Both the position numbers and the translations under genes were made by a program. From assembly GCF_001468285.1 (NCBI RefSeq), contig NZ_LNSB01000029.1:1-64000 (forward strand): a stretch of 64,000 nt of DNA, in the 5' to 3' direction. The notes below the pieces were generated by a model. It saw only the letters and a program-made list of their open reading frames with translations, did not search any database and was not told the origin of the DNA. Below, in pieces: positions 15,216 through 25,361 of the stretch; position 1 is the first letter of the stretch, and every line of letters begins with the position of its first letter. The DNA is from Sphingopyxis sp. HIX (lineage in GTDB: Bacteria > Pseudomonadota > Alphaproteobacteria > Sphingomonadales > Sphingomonadaceae).

Positions 15216-16385
15216 ATGAAGGTCAATTTTCCGCTTCTCGCGCTCGCCACCGGGGCGTTCGGCATCGGCATCACCGAATTTGCGCCAATGGGACTGCTCC
15301 CCGACATGGCCGCGGGGCTCGGCGTGTCGATCCCCGCCGCGGGGCTGCTCGTCTCGGCCTATGCGCTCGGCGTGCTGCTCGGCGCGCCGCTGATGACGCT
15401 CACCACCGCGCGGATGAACCGGCGCACTTTGCTCATCCTGCTGATGGGCATCTTCACGCTGGGCAATTTCCTGTCGGCGATCGCCCCCGATTATACGACG
15501 CTGATGGTCGCGCGCGTCATCACTTCGCTCAACCATGGCGCCTTTTTCTTTTTCGGGGTCGGGTCGGTCGTCGCGGCGAGCATCGTGCCGCCCGAAAAGC
15601 GCGCGAGTGCGGTCGCGGCGATGTTCATGGGGCTGACTCTCGCCAATGTCGTCGGGGTGCCGCTAGCGCCGTGGATCGGCGAAAGTTTCGGCTGGCGCAC
15701 CGCCTTCGGCGCGATCGCCATCTGGGGGCTCGTCACCATGGCGGCGCTGCGCTTCGCGCTCCCCGACCTCAGCGACATGGCGGGCGGCGACATGCTCGCC
15801 GAACTCGGCGTGCTGCGCCGCGGCACCGTGCTGGTCGCGCTCGCGCTGACCGCGATCGGCTCGGCGGCGATGTTCACCGTCTTCACCTATATCGCGCCGA
15901 TCCTGCGCGACGCGACAGGGGCGGGCACGCTCTATGTGACCGCGATGCTCGTCATCTACGGGCTCGGCCTGACGCTCGGCAACTGGCTCGGCGGGGTCTT
16001 CGCCGACCGCTCGATCGACCGCACGCTGATCGTCTCGCTCACAGCGCTCGCTGCGACGCTCCTGGTCTTCGCGCTCACCATGGCCTCGCCGCTCGCCGCG
16101 CCGCTCACCATCTTCGTCTGGGGCGTCGCGACCTTCGCGATCGTGCCGCCGCTCCAGATGCGCGTGATGGAGGCGGCGTCCGACGCCCCCAACCTCGCCT
16201 CGGCGGTCAATATCGGTGCCTTCAACTTCGGCAATGCGATCGGCGCGGCGGCGGGCGGTGCGGTGATCGGGCTCGGCTTCGACTATCCCGTCGTGTCGGT
16301 GACGGGAGCGGCGATGGCCCTCGCCGGACTCTCCATCGTGCTGGCAACGCGAAATAAAGCGCCGGCGGCGACGCTTTGCGCCTGA
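15216..16385 (+). CDS. MFS transporter (AraJ/sugar-efflux type)
   Basis: A 389-residue inner-membrane protein with about twelve hydrophobic segments. The opening ATGAFGIGITEFAPMGLLPDMA is typical of AraJ/YdhP-type major facilitator efflux proteins, and a basic loop (TARMNRRT) follows helix 2. The substrate is unknown. The ATG at 15216 is the first in frame with the membrane segments. It is divergent from the LysR regulator gene and is probably its target. Confidence 0.9.
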   Translation: MKVNFPLLALATGAFGIGITEFAPMGLLPDMAAGLGVSIPAAGLLVSAYALGVLLGAPLMTLTTARMNRRTLLILLMGIFTLGNFLSAIAPDYTTLMVARVITSLNHGAFFFFGVGSVVAASIVPPEKRASAVAAMFMGLTLANVVGVPLAPWIGESFGWRTAFGAIAIWGLVTMAALRFALPDLSDMAGGDMLAELGVLRRGTVLVALALTAIGSAAMFTVFTYIAPILRDATGAGTLYVTAMLVIYGLGLTLGNWLGGVFADRSIDRTLIVSLTALAATLLVFALTMASPLAAPLTIFVWGVATFAIVPPLQMRVMEAASDAPNLASAVNIGAFNFGNAIGAAAGGAVIGLGFDYPVVSVTGAAMALAGLSIVLATRNKAPAATLCA

Positions 16386-16479
16386 TCGGAATTTTCGATC
16401 AAAGCGCCGGAGTTTTTCACTTTCCGCACTGCAACATATATGGCTAGGGGGAGCCTCCAACAACAAAGGAAGGCTCTCC

Positions 16480-17043
16480 ATGTCCGTGCTCAACACCACC
16501 CTCAAGCCCTTCAACGCGACCGCCTACAAGGACGGCAAGTTCGTCGACATCAGCGACGCCGACGTGAAGGGCAAATGGGCGGTCTTCTTCTTCTACCCGG
16601 CCGACTTCACCTTCGTCTGCCCCACCGAGCTCGAAGACCTCGCCGACATCTATCCGACGCTCCAGAAGATGGATGTCGAGGTCTATGCCGTGTCGACCGA
16701 CACGCATTTCTGCCACAAGGCCTGGCACGACACCTCGCCCGCGATCGGCAAGATCAACTATTATATGGTCGGCGACCAGAACCACGCGATCTCGAACAAT
16801 TTCGAAGTCCTGCGCCCGGGCGTCGGCCTCGCCGACCGCGGCACCTTCGTGCTCGACCCCAATGGCGAGATCCAGCTGCTCGAAATCACCCCCGAGGGTG
16901 TGGGCCGCAACGCCGCCGAATTGCTCCGCAAGATCAAGGCGCTGCAATATTGGGTCAGCCACCCCGGCGAAGTCTGCCCCGCGAAGTGGGAAGAGGGCGC
17001 CGAGACGCTCGCCCCCTCGCTCGACCTCGTCGGCAAGATCTAA
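16480..17043 (+). CDS. ahpC: Alkyl hydroperoxide reductase subunit C (peroxiredoxin)
   Basis: A 187-residue typical 2-Cys peroxiredoxin that reduces hydrogen peroxide and organic peroxides in the cytoplasm. The peroxidatic Cys is in FTFVCPTELE (about residue 47) and the resolving Cys in HPGEVCPAKW (about residue 166). The ribosome-binding site AAGGAAGG lies partly inside a short hairpin (GAGCCT at 16451 with AGGCTC at 16471), which could tune translation. ahpF follows 80 bp downstream. Confidence 0.97.
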   Translation: MSVLNTTLKPFNATAYKDGKFVDISDADVKGKWAVFFFYPADFTFVCPTELEDLADIYPTLQKMDVEVYAVSTDTHFCHKAWHDTSPAIGKINYYMVGDQNHAISNNFEVLRPGVGLADRGTFVLDPNGEIQLLEITPEGVGRNAAELLRKIKALQYWVSHPGEVCPAKWEEGAETLAPSLDLVGKI

Positions 17044-17063
17044 GCTGACCGCACAAGGCCGGA

Positions 17064-17088
17064 GGGGCGGCGGCACGATCGCCGCCCC
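17064..17088 (+). terminator. Hairpin between ahpC and ahpF, possible partial terminator
   Basis: A perfect 9-bp stem GGGGCGGCG / CGCCGCCCC with a 7-nt loop lies 20 bases after the ahpC stop. Only a weak pyrimidine tract follows (GGTTTCTCTCCCC). It may lower read-through into ahpF or protect the ahpC transcript end, which would fit the usual excess of AhpC over AhpF. Confidence 0.6.
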
Positions 17089-17123
17089 ACGGTTTCTCTC
17101 CCCCTCTCGCAGGAGCTCTCCCC

Positions 17124-18707
17124 ATGCTCGACGCCAATCTGAAGCAGCAGCTTCAAGGCCTCCTCACGAATCTTCGTGAACCGATCCAACTCGTCTCGTC
17201 GCTCGGCGACGATGCCAAATCGGCCGAGCTGGCGACCCTGCTGGGCGACATCGCCGCGCTCTCCGACATGGTCAGCGTGACGCAGGCCGACGACGACGCG
17301 CGCCGCCCCAGCTTCCTCATCCGCCGCGCCAGCGACGCGCAGGTCGCCGTGCGTTTCGCCGGCATCCCGATGGGGCATGAATTCACCTCGCTCGTCCTCG
17401 CTTTGCTGCAGGTCGGCGGCCATCCGCCCAGGGTCGCGCCCGAGGTGCTGGAGCAAGTGGCGGCGCTCGACGGCGACTTCCACTTCGAAACCTATTTCTC
17501 GCTGTCGTGCCAGAATTGCCCCGACATCGTGCAGGCGCTCAACCTGATGTCGGTCGTCAACCCGCGCATCACCCACACCGCGATCGACGGCGGGTTGTTC
17601 CAGGCCGAGGTCGAGGCGCGCAAGATCATGGCGGTGCCGACGATCTTTTTGAATGGCGAGAATTTCGGCCAGGGCCGCATGGAGCTCGAACAGATCCTCG
17701 CCAAGCTCGACAGCGGCGCCGAGGCGAAGGCCGCCGAAAAGATCGCGGCGAAGGACGCGTTCGACGTGCTCGTCGTCGGCGGCGGCCCTGCGGGCGCCGC
17801 GGCCGCCATTTACGCGGCGCGCAAGGGTATCCGCACCGGCATCGCCGCCGAACGTTTCGGCGGGCAGGTGCTCGACACGATGGGAATCGAGAATTTCATC
17901 TCGGTCCAGCACACCGAAGGGCCGAAGCTCGTCGCGCAGCTCGAGCAGCATGTGAAGGATTATGACGTCGACATCATGAACCTGCAGCGCGCCGAGAAAC
18001 TGATCCCCGCGAAGGTCGAGGGCGGCTTGCATGAAGTCGTGCTTGCGAGCGGCGCGTCGCTCAAGGCACGCACTATCATCCTCTCGACCGGCGCGCGCTG
18101 GCGCCAGCTCGGCGTGCCGGGCGAGGACAAGTATCGCAACAAGGGCGTGGCCTATTGCCCGCACTGCGACGGCCCGCTCTACAAGGGCAAGCGCGTCGCG
18201 GTGATCGGCGGCGGCAACAGCGGCGTCGAGGCGGCGATCGACCTCGCGGGCCTCGTCGCGCATGTCACGCTGATCGAATATGACAGCGAACTGCGCGCCG
18301 ACGCCGTGCTCCAGCGGAAATTGGCGAGCCTGCCCAACGTCAAGATCATCACCTCGGCGCTGACCACCGAAGTCCTCGGCGACGGCGAGAAGGTGACGGG
18401 CCTGTCGTACAAGGATCGGGGCAAGGACGCGCCGCACCAGATCGAACTCGAAGGCGTGTTCGTGCAGATCGGTCTCGTTCCCAACACCGAGTGGCTGAAA
18501 GACAGCGTCACGCTGTCGGGCCACGGCGAGATCGAGGTCGATCATCGCGGCGAGACGAGCCAGAAGGGCATCTTCGCCGCCGGCGACTGCACCACCGTGC
18601 CCTACAAGCAGATCGTCATCGCGATGGGCGAGGGGTCGAAGGCGGCGCTGTCGGCGTTCGACTATATGATCCGCCTGCCCGCCGAGGTGGAAGCCGAGGC
18701 GGCGTAG
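17124..18707 (+). CDS. ahpF: Alkyl hydroperoxide reductase subunit F
   Basis: A 527-residue flavoprotein that transfers electrons from NADH to AhpC. The N-terminal 200 residues are a tandem thioredoxin-like domain with redox pair SCQNC (about 129-132). A thioredoxin-reductase-like part follows, with the FAD-binding [13 protein letters not shown]-binding [10 protein letters not shown] and active-site CPHCDG. Length and domain order match the family. It is transcribed with ahpC. Confidence 0.97.
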   Translation: MLDANLKQQLQGLLTNLREPIQLVSSLGDDAKSAELATLLGDIAALSDMVSVTQADDDARRPSFLIRRASDAQVAVRFAGIPMGHEFTSLVLALLQVGGHPPRVAPEVLEQVAALDGDFHFETYFSLSCQNCPDIVQALNLMSVVNPRITHTAIDGGLFQAEVEARKIMAVPTIFLNGENFGQGRMELEQILAKLDSGAEAKAAEKIAAKDAFDVLVVGGGPAGAAAAIYAARKGIRTGIAAERFGGQVLDTMGIENFISVQHTEGPKLVAQLEQHVKDYDVDIMNLQRAEKLIPAKVEGGLHEVVLASGASLKARTIILSTGARWRQLGVPGEDKYRNKGVAYCPHCDGPLYKGKRVAVIGGGNSGVEAAIDLAGLVAHVTLIEYDSELRADAVLQRKLASLPNVKIITSALTTEVLGDGEKVTGLSYKDRGKDAPHQIELEGVFVQIGLVPNTEWLKDSVTLSGHGEIEVDHRGETSQKGIFAAGDCTTVPYKQIVIAMGEGSKAALSAFDYMIRLPAEVEAEAA

Positions 18708-18712
18708 CTAAA

Positions 18713-18850
18713 GATCCTCCCCATCGCGAAGCGTTGGGGAGGGGGGCCGCCGCCGCAGGCGGTGGTGGAGGGGTTTGGACGGTGGTGATATTACCCCTCC
18801 GTCAGCGCTTCGCGCTGCAACCTCCCCATGGCTTCGCCAAGGGGAGGATC
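18713..18850. repeat. Dispersed inverted repeat, copy 1 of the GATCCTCCCC family
   Basis: A 138-bp element bounded by inverted ends GATCCTCCCC and GGGGAGGATC, with internal inverted segments (TTGGGGAGG, CGCTTCGCG, ACCCCTCC). The second copy lies at 37089-37237 with the same ends and the same inner blocks. It sits between ahpF and the converging AraC gene and overlaps the AraC stop codon by 2 bp. No coding capacity. Confidence 0.9.
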
Positions 18851-19751
18851 AACTGCCCGCCATCCCCGCAAACCGTTTAGGCGGCATCCCCACCTGCCGC
18901 GCGAACGCCGTGCTGAACGCGCTGGCCGACCCGTAACCCACGGTGAGCGCGATCTCCTCGATCCGCCCCGCGCCGCGGCGGAGCAGGTCCTTCGCGAGGT
19001 TCATCCGCCAGCCGAGCAGATATTCCATCGGCGGCACCCCGACGGTGCGTGCGAAGCGCTCGAAAAAGGCCGAGCGCGACAGCGCCGCCTCCTTCGCCAG
19101 CTCGGCGGTGGTCCACGCCCGCGCGGGTTCGGCGTGCATCTGGCGGATCGCCGCCGCGAGCCTCGGATCGGCGAGGCCGCGCAGCAGCCCCGGCGGCGCT
19201 GCGTCGCCGCCGACCGCGCGCAGCGCCTCGACGAGCAAGATCTCGACGAGCCGCGCGAGCAGCAGGTCGCGCCCCGGCCGCCCGGCGCCGGTCTCCTCGC
19301 GCAGCATCGCGACCAGCGCGCCCAGCCGTTCGGCGCCGCGCAGGTGGATCATCGCGGGCAATTGCTCGACGAGCAGGCCGGCGTCGGGCGAGGCGAAGGC
19401 GAAATAGCCGCCCATCATCCGCACGTCGGGTGGGCCGTCTTGTGTCCCGTGCCGCACCTCGCCGGTAGTCCCCGCCGTCGCATGCGGGTCGAGCAGCGCC
19501 GGCTCGGCAGCTTCGAAGCCCGACATGGTGAAGCCCGGCGTCGCGGGCAGCAGCACGAAATCGCCCGCCGCCAGCGTCACGACCTCCTCCCCGTCGACCG
19601 CCAGCCGGCACGATCCCTCGAGCACCGTGCAGAAACCCGGATGCCCGAAATCCGAATAGCGCACCGCCCACGCCCCCGCGCCGCTGATCCCCTTCGAAAA
19701 GATGGTGCTCGGGCGCAGCAGCGCGATGAGATCGGAAAGGGGGTCGAGCAT
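18849..19751 (-). CDS. AraC-family regulator with N-terminal cupin domain
   Basis: A 300-residue protein. Residues about 10-180 form a cupin-like ligand domain (GAWAVRYSDFGHPGFCTVLEG, AAGDFVLLP). Residues about 195-295 form a two-helix-turn-helix AraC domain (WTTAELAKEAALSRSAFFERF, VGYGSASAFSTAFARQVG). I start at the ATG at 19751; a TTG 51 bp upstream is less likely. It is divergent from the SDR gene starting at 19850, which it probably controls. The 3' end touches the repeat at 18713-18850. Confidence 0.92.
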   Translation of the reverse strand: MLDPLSDLIALLRPSTIFSKGISGAGAWAVRYSDFGHPGFCTVLEGSCRLAVDGEEVVTLAAGDFVLLPATPGFTMSGFEAAEPALLDPHATAGTTGEVRHGTQDGPPDVRMMGGYFAFASPDAGLLVEQLPAMIHLRGAERLGALVAMLREETGAGRPGRDLLLARLVEILLVEALRAVGGDAAPPGLLRGLADPRLAAAIRQMHAEPARAWTTAELAKEAALSRSAFFERFARTVGVPPMEYLLGWRMNLAKDLLRRGAGRIEEIALTVGYGSASAFSTAFARQVGMPPKRFAGMAGS

Positions 19752-19849
19752 GTCAGGACGATCGCAAAAGAAATATGGATGATGGATTATAGATAGTCCC
19801 AATGCGGCGGTCTAGAGGTTTGTCCTCCCAACGACAAGGAACCACCCTC

Positions 19850-20587
19850 ATGAAGACGATCCTGATCACCGGCTGCTCCTCGGGCTATGGCCTCGAAACC
19901 GCCCGCCATTTCCACGCCCGCGGCTGGAAAGTGGTCGCCACCATGCGCAATCCCGCCGCGGCACCCTTGGCAGCTTCCGAAAATCTCCGCCTGCTCCCCC
20001 TCGACGTCACCGACGACGCGAGCATTGCCGCCGCGATCGACGCCGCGGGTCCGATCGACGTGCTCGTCAACAACGCTGGCATCGGCCTGTTCGGTTCGCT
20101 CGAACATTCGCCGATGGCCAAGATCCGCTCGGTCTATGCGACCAACACGCTCGGCACGATCGCGATGACGCAGGCGGTGATCCCCGGGATGCGCGAACGC
20201 GGCGCAGGGGTGATCGTCAATGTCACCTCGTCGGCGACGCTCGCGCCTTTCCCCTTCGCCGCGGCCTATACGGGCAGCAAGAGCGCGATCCAGGGCTTCA
20301 CCACCAGCCTCGCGCACGAACTCGCGCCGCTCGGCATCGCGGTCAAGCTCGTCGAGCCGGGTTACGGCCCCACCACCGCCTTCGCCGCGAACACCGAAAT
20401 CCGGCTCGAGGATGTCCTGCCCGAACCCTATTGGACCTACGCCGAGCCGATCCTCGCCGGCATGGCCCAGCCCGCGCTGTTCACCACCGAGGCCGATGTC
20501 GCCGAAGCCGTGTGGGCGGCGGTGCACGACGAGACCGGCGCGCCGCACTTCCCCGCCGGCGCGGACGCGCACGCGCTGGTCGCCTGA
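19850..20587 (+). CDS. Short-chain dehydrogenase/reductase
   Basis: A 245-residue NAD(P)-dependent oxidoreductase with the Rossmann motif TGCSSGYG near the N terminus, NNAG at about residue 78, and a catalytic Ser in VTSSA with YTGSK (Tyr-x3-Lys). The Arg after the first strand pattern suggests NADP, but the substrate is unknown. AAGGA precedes the ATG at 19850. It is divergent from the AraC regulator gene and ends 4 bp from a convergent gene. Confidence 0.93.
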   Translation: MKTILITGCSSGYGLETARHFHARGWKVVATMRNPAAAPLAASENLRLLPLDVTDDASIAAAIDAAGPIDVLVNNAGIGLFGSLEHSPMAKIRSVYATNTLGTIAMTQAVIPGMRERGAGVIVNVTSSATLAPFPFAAAYTGSKSAIQGFTTSLAHELAPLGIAVKLVEPGYGPTTAFAANTEIRLEDVLPEPYWTYAEPILAGMAQPALFTTEADVAEAVWAAVHDETGAPHFPAGADAHALVA

Positions 20588-20591
20588 GGGC

Positions 20592-21149
20592 TCAGGCGCG
20601 GGTGAAGTGCATCACCCAATTGACCTCCCACGTCGCACCGCCGTCGGTCGAGAAGGCCTGTTCCCACTTGGCCGACTGCGGCGCGATGTCCGACCAGCGG
20701 AAGCGCACGATCACCGGCGCCCCCTTCCAATGATCCTCGGCGACGAAGGTGCCGACGCCGTCCTCGAAGCGCCCGCGCACCGGCACGTCGAGCCGGTCGG
20801 TCGCGCGCGAATCGAGCCACCAGATCGCCCAGGTCTGCGTCGCCGGATCGAAGGCGCGCAGCGCGACCCCGCGATAGGTCTCGCCCGGCGTGTAAAAGAC
20901 ATTGTCCTCGACATTGGCCGCGCCGCCGAGGATCGGCCAATTTTCGCTGCTGCCGTCGAACTCCATCCAGTCGCTGCTGCCGACCAGCCGCTCGCGCAGC
21001 TTGCGGTGGCGGACGTTCCAGCGTCCGACGAGGAAATCCCAGTCACCGCCGCCCTGCGCTGGCCCTGCCGCCGATCCCGCCATCGCCGCACCCCCGCCGA
21101 CGAGCGCGATTTCGAGCAGCCCGCGGCGCGTCATATCCATGTCGATCAT
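20592..21149 (-). CDS. Tat-exported DUF1579-like protein
   Basis: A 185-residue protein beginning with a twin-arginine signal (MTRRGLLEIALVGG at residues 6-19, cleavage near residue 30). The mature part is beta-rich with GDWDFLVGRWNVRHRKLRERL, EFDGSSENW, and LRAFDPATQTWAIWW, a pattern of the DUF1579/lipocalin-like group. Function unknown; a periplasmic small-molecule binding role is possible. GGGAG lies 8 bases upstream of the start. Confidence 0.72.
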   Translation of the reverse strand: MIDMDMTRRGLLEIALVGGGAAMAGSAAGPAQGGGDWDFLVGRWNVRHRKLRERLVGSSDWMEFDGSSENWPILGGAANVEDNVFYTPGETYRGVALRAFDPATQTWAIWWLDSRATDRLDVPVRGRFEDGVGTFVAEDHWKGAPVIVRFRWSDIAPQSAKWEQAFSTDGGATWEVNWVMHFTRA

Positions 21150-21206
21150 CCTGCATCTCCCTTTGATTGGGAGTGCCGGCTACGCGCACCTACCTGACAA
21201 TCTTTG

Positions 21207-22757
21207 TCAGTTATTGATGCGCCCGTCGAAATATTCGGGATCGGCGAGCCGGGCTTCGGCAACGAGGCGCTCGACATGTTCGGCGAGGGCAGCGGTCTCC
21301 CCCGGTGTGAAATGCAGCCCCAGCTTGCTCCGCCGCCACAGGACATCGTCGGTCGACCGAGCCCATTCGCGCGTCACCATCCAGCGCAGTTCGGCGACAC
21401 TCAGCCCGTGCGCGATCTCGCCGCCGAGGTCGTCCCAGCCCTGCGCTTCGCCGAGCCAGATGCGCGCGTCGGTGCCATAGGCCTTGACGATACGATCGAC
21501 GCTGGGTGCGGGCAGGAAGGGGTGCGCGAGCTTGATCTCAGCCTTGAGTGCCGCAGCGCCATCGGTCGGGAAATCGCCGCCGGGCAGGGGCTTGCTGCCG
21601 GTCCAGGGCTTGCCCGTCAGCGCGTCGATCTCGCCCGCCAGCACATCGACCGCGGCTTCGGCGACGTGGCGATAGCTGGTGATCTTGCCGCCATAGATGG
21701 TGAGCAAGGGCGCCCCCTCGTCGCGGTCGAGGTCGATGCGGTACCCGCGCGTCGCCGCCTCGGGCCGCCCCGATCCGTCCTCGATCAGCGGTCGCACCCC
21801 CGAATAGGTCCACACGACGTCGGCGGGGACGACCGGCTCGCGGAAATAGAGGCTCGCGCCTTCGCAGAGATATGCGATCTCTTCGTCGCTCGCCTTCACC
21901 TCGCCCAGCGATCCTTCATGGTCGAGGTCGGTGGTGCCGATCAGCGTGAAGTCGCGCTCATAGGGGATAGCGAAGAAGATGCGCCCGTCGGGCAACTGGA
22001 AGAAATAGGCATAGTCGTGATCGAATTTCCTGCGCACGACGATGTGCGAGCCGCGCACCAGCCGCATCCTGTGGTCGGGCTCGGCATCGGCGCGGCGCAG
22101 CAGATCGAGCACCGCCGGCCCCGCGGCGTTGACGACGCTGCGCCCCGTGAAGCGATAACGATGGCCATTGTCGCAGCTCGCCTCGACCACCCACAGCCCG
22201 TCCTCGCAGCGAAGTTGCTCGGCGCGCGTGCCCGTGCGCACCTTCGCGCCATGCTCGGCGGCGTCGCGCGCGTTGAGCATCACCAGCCGCGCATCGTCGA
22301 CCCAGCCGTCCGAATATTCGAAGCCGCGGACATATTGCGGCTGCAGCGGCGCGCCCGCGGCGTGCCGCCGCAAATCGATCGAGCGCGTCGCGGGCAGCTT
22401 CTTGCGCCCGCCGATATGGTCGTAGAGGAACAGCCCCAGCCGCAGCAGCCAGCGCGGTCGCAGCCCCGGCCGGTGCGGCAGCACGAAGCGCAGCGGGTGG
22501 ATGATGTGCGGCGCGATGCCCCACAGTATTTCGCGCTCCTTCAGCGCCTCGCGCACCAGCGCGAATTCATAATGTTCGAGGTAGCGCAGCCCGCCGTGGA
22601 TCAGCTTGGTCGAGGCCGAGGACGTGCCCTGCGCGAGGTCGCCCGCCTCCATCAGCAACACCCGCGCGCCGCGCCCCGCGGCATCGCGCGCGACTCCGGC
22701 GCCGTTCACGCCGCCGCCGATCACGATGATATCATAGGGAGGCGGCGCGTCGCTCAT
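21207..22757 (-). CDS. glpD: Aerobic glycerol-3-phosphate dehydrogenase
   Basis: A 516-residue FAD enzyme at the inner membrane that oxidises glycerol-3-phosphate to dihydroxyacetone phosphate and feeds electrons to quinone. The FAD motif IIVIGGGVNGAGVARDAAGRG lies at the N terminus, followed by STKLIHGGLRYLE, the family signature; a C-terminal helical domain follows. I start at 22757 (MSDAPPPYD), as the upstream extension lacks family similarity. No glpK or glpF is present nearby. Its product and the gpsA reaction at 37296 run in opposite directions. Confidence 0.96.
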   Translation of the reverse strand: MSDAPPPYDIIVIGGGVNGAGVARDAAGRGARVLLMEAGDLAQGTSSASTKLIHGGLRYLEHYEFALVREALKEREILWGIAPHIIHPLRFVLPHRPGLRPRWLLRLGLFLYDHIGGRKKLPATRSIDLRRHAAGAPLQPQYVRGFEYSDGWVDDARLVMLNARDAAEHGAKVRTGTRAEQLRCEDGLWVVEASCDNGHRYRFTGRSVVNAAGPAVLDLLRRADAEPDHRMRLVRGSHIVVRRKFDHDYAYFFQLPDGRIFFAIPYERDFTLIGTTDLDHEGSLGEVKASDEEIAYLCEGASLYFREPVVPADVVWTYSGVRPLIEDGSGRPEAATRGYRIDLDRDEGAPLLTIYGGKITSYRHVAEAAVDVLAGEIDALTGKPWTGSKPLPGGDFPTDGAAALKAEIKLAHPFLPAPSVDRIVKAYGTDARIWLGEAQGWDDLGGEIAHGLSVAELRWMVTREWARSTDDVLWRRSKLGLHFTPGETAALAEHVERLVAEARLADPEYFDGRINN

Positions 22758-22809
22758 CGCGCCGTTTCCTAAGCGAGCGCGGGCGGCATTTCCAGCCGCT
22801 ACTCGCCGC

Positions 22810-23721
22810 TCAGCTACCGGCGGCGAAGTCCAGCAGCGTGCGGCCCAGCCGCGCGACATGCGTCAGCGGCAGGCCGTGCGGCGCGCCCTCGAAAATCTCG
22901 AGCCGGGCCTGCGGGATCAGCGCGGCGGTGGCCTGTGCGGTCAGCGGCAGCGGCGCGGAAGCATCCTTGTCGCCGTGCACGAGCAGCGTCGGCACGCCGA
23001 TCCGGCGGACATCGGCGCGAAAGTCGGTCTCGGCATTGGCGCGCGCCATCGCCAACGCGGCGAGCAGCGAGGTCTGCAGCATCAACCCCTTGCCCCATTC
23101 GATCATCGCGGCCGATGTCTCGGGGACGAAAAAGGGCTTGGCATTGGCGGCGATCCAGCCGGGGAAGTCGGTCGCCAGCGGCGCACGCAGCGCGGCGAGC
23201 ATCGCGGGATCGATGCCGTGCGGGTTGTCGGCCGCCTTCATCAGATACGGCGTGATCGTGCCGACGAGCACGACCTTCGCGACGCCGCGCCCGCCGTGTC
23301 GCGCGAAATAGCGCGCGACCTCGGTCCCGCCCATCGAATGCGCGACGAGCGTCACATCCTCGAGCCCCAGAGCCGCGATGACGCGCGCGAGATCGTCGGC
23401 GAGCGTGTCGTGATCGTAGCCACGCCCCGGGTCGGACGAGCGCCCATGCCCGCGCCGGTCATAGGCGACCGCGCGCATGCCGGCCTCCGCGACCGCGGCC
23501 ATCTGATAACCCCAGAAGTCCGACGGCAGCGTCCAGCCCGCGAGGAACAGCACCGGCTTGCCGCGGCCCCAGTCGCGCACGAACAGCCTTGTGCCGTCGG
23601 CGGCGGTCACATGGTCGGCCTTGTCCTTGGGCGCGGCGGCAGCAGCGCCACCCGAGCTGCCCATCGTCAGCCCGAGCGCCCCGGCGCCGGCGACCAGTTT
23701 GAAGGCTTCGCGTCTGTGCAT
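22810..23721 (-). CDS. Tat-exported alpha/beta hydrolase (chloroperoxidase-like)
   Basis: A 303-residue protein with an N-terminal signal (MHRREAFKLVAGAGALGL, an RR pair), so probably Tat-exported. The alpha/beta hydrolase core carries the nucleophile Ser in VAHSMGG, an Asp in VHGDKDAS and a His in GAPHGLP, a complete triad, with DRRGHGRSS as the family's second-strand motif. This profile fits non-heme chloroperoxidase/arylesterase-type hydrolases; the substrate is unknown. It is upstream of glpD on the same strand with a 52-bp gap. Confidence 0.9.
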   Translation of the reverse strand: MHRREAFKLVAGAGALGLTMGSSGGAAAAAPKDKADHVTAADGTRLFVRDWGRGKPVLFLAGWTLPSDFWGYQMAAVAEAGMRAVAYDRRGHGRSSDPGRGYDHDTLADDLARVIAALGLEDVTLVAHSMGGTEVARYFARHGGRGVAKVVLVGTITPYLMKAADNPHGIDPAMLAALRAPLATDFPGWIAANAKPFFVPETSAAMIEWGKGLMLQTSLLAALAMARANAETDFRADVRRIGVPTLLVHGDKDASAPLPLTAQATAALIPQARLEIFEGAPHGLPLTHVARLGRTLLDFAAGS

Positions 23722-23897
23722 GGGATCCTCCTCGGCTTCGTCTCGCCAGGCGGACTACGCGCTTGGCTGCATCATTGCGATTACCCGGCAGGTAATGATC
23801 TTGCCTCGCTCATGGACCGCCCCCGCGTTTACGTATGCGCGTTGCAATCGGACCGCCCGTCCGCCATTTCCGGTCGTGGATATCCAAGGGGACGATC

Positions 23898-25361
23898 GTG
23901 AGCGTCAAAGTCGAGACATTGATCCTGTTCGGGGCGACGGGCGACCTCGCCCAGCGCATGCTCTTTCCCTCGCTCTATAACCTCCACCTCGACGGGCTGC
24001 TCGCGCCCGAACTGACGATCGTCGCCTCGGGCCGCTCGAAGATGGACCGCGGTGCCGCGCACACGCTGGTCCGCGCGGCGCTGACCGACCATCTGCCCGC
24101 CGAGCGGCTCGACGATGCCGCCGTCGCGGCGTTCCTGGGCCGCATCGACTATTGCTCCGTCGATGCCGGCGCGGGGACGGGTTACGACGACCTCGCCGCG
24201 ATGCTCGGCGACCGGCTCGGCCGCCCGATCGGAGCCTATCTGTCGACCCCGCCCTCGATGTTCGGGCCGATCGCGCAGGGACTGAAGGCCGCGGGCATCG
24301 CCTGCACCGAATGCCGCATCGCGATGGAAAAGCCGATCGGCCACGACCTCGCCTCGTCGCACGCGGTCAATGCCGAGGTCGGCGACGCCTTTGCCGAAGA
24401 CCATGTGTTCCGCATCGACCATTATCTCGGCAAGGAAACCGTCCAGAACCTGCTCGCGCTGCGCTTTGCCAACATGCTGTTCGAGCCCCTGTGGAACGCG
24501 CAGGCGATCGACCATGTCCAGATCACCGTTGCCGAGACCGTCGGCCTCGAAGGCCGCGTCTCCTATTATGACGGCGTCGGCGCGCTTAAGGACATGGTGC
24601 AGAACCATATGCTCCAGCTGCTCGCGATCATCGCGATGGAGCCGCCCGCCAGCGTCACCTCGACCGCGGTGCGCGACGAAAAGGTCAAATTGCTGCGCAG
24701 CCTCCGCCGCATGAAGGCCGAGGATGTGAAGACGCACAGCGTCAAGGGCCAGTATACCAGCGGCGCCGTCGGCGGTGCGGCGGTGACGGGCTATGCCGAC
24801 GAGCTCGGCCGGCCGTCGAACACCGAGACCTTCGTCGCGATCAAGGCCTTTATCGACAATTGGCGCTGGAAGGGCGTGCCCTTTTACCTCCGCACCGGCA
24901 AGCGCATGCCCGAGCGCAAGTCCGAGGTGCTGATCCAGTTCAAGCCGGTGCCGCACAATATCTTCGCGCGCGTCGGTGCCGCGAAGCTCGACGCCAACAG
25001 CATGATCATCAACCTGCAGCCCGAGGAGAATATCCGGGTCAAGGTGATGGCGAAGCAGCCCGGGCTCGACCGCGACGGGGTGAAGCTGAAGGAAGTGACG
25101 ATGGACGTCTCGCTCTCGCACAGCTTCGCGGGCGAGCGGCGGCGCATCGCTTACGAGCGCTTGCTGCTCGACTTCATCGAAGGCGACCAGACCCTGTTCG
25201 TGCGCCGCGACGAGGTCGAGGCGCAATGGCAGTGGATCGATTCGATCCGCGACGCCTGGGCCGCGGTCGACCTGACGCCGCAAAGCTACACCGCGGGCAG
25301 CTGGGGCCCGAGCGCATCGATCGCGCTGATCGAACGCGACGGGGCGAGCTGGCATGATTGA
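23898..25361 (+). CDS. zwf: Glucose-6-phosphate 1-dehydrogenase
   Basis: A 487-residue NAD(P)-dependent enzyme oxidising glucose-6-phosphate to 6-phosphogluconolactone. The N-terminal [11 protein letters not shown] coenzyme loop and the substrate signature RIDHYLGKE are present; length fits the family. I choose the GTG at 23898 because AAGGGGA precedes it; the open frame extends 63 bp upstream without similarity. It overlaps edd by 8 bp. The lactonase gene pgl, often between zwf and edd, is absent here. Confidence 0.96.
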   Translation: MSVKVETLILFGATGDLAQRMLFPSLYNLHLDGLLAPELTIVASGRSKMDRGAAHTLVRAALTDHLPAERLDDAAVAAFLGRIDYCSVDAGAGTGYDDLAAMLGDRLGRPIGAYLSTPPSMFGPIAQGLKAAGIACTECRIAMEKPIGHDLASSHAVNAEVGDAFAEDHVFRIDHYLGKETVQNLLALRFANMLFEPLWNAQAIDHVQITVAETVGLEGRVSYYDGVGALKDMVQNHMLQLLAIIAMEPPASVTSTAVRDEKVKLLRSLRRMKAEDVKTHSVKGQYTSGAVGGAAVTGYADELGRPSNTETFVAIKAFIDNWRWKGVPFYLRTGKRMPERKSEVLIQFKPVPHNIFARVGAAKLDANSMIINLQPEENIRVKVMAKQPGLDRDGVKLKEVTMDVSLSHSFAGERRRIAYERLLLDFIEGDQTLFVRRDEVEAQWQWIDSIRDAWAAVDLTPQSYTAGSWGPSASIALIERDGASWHD

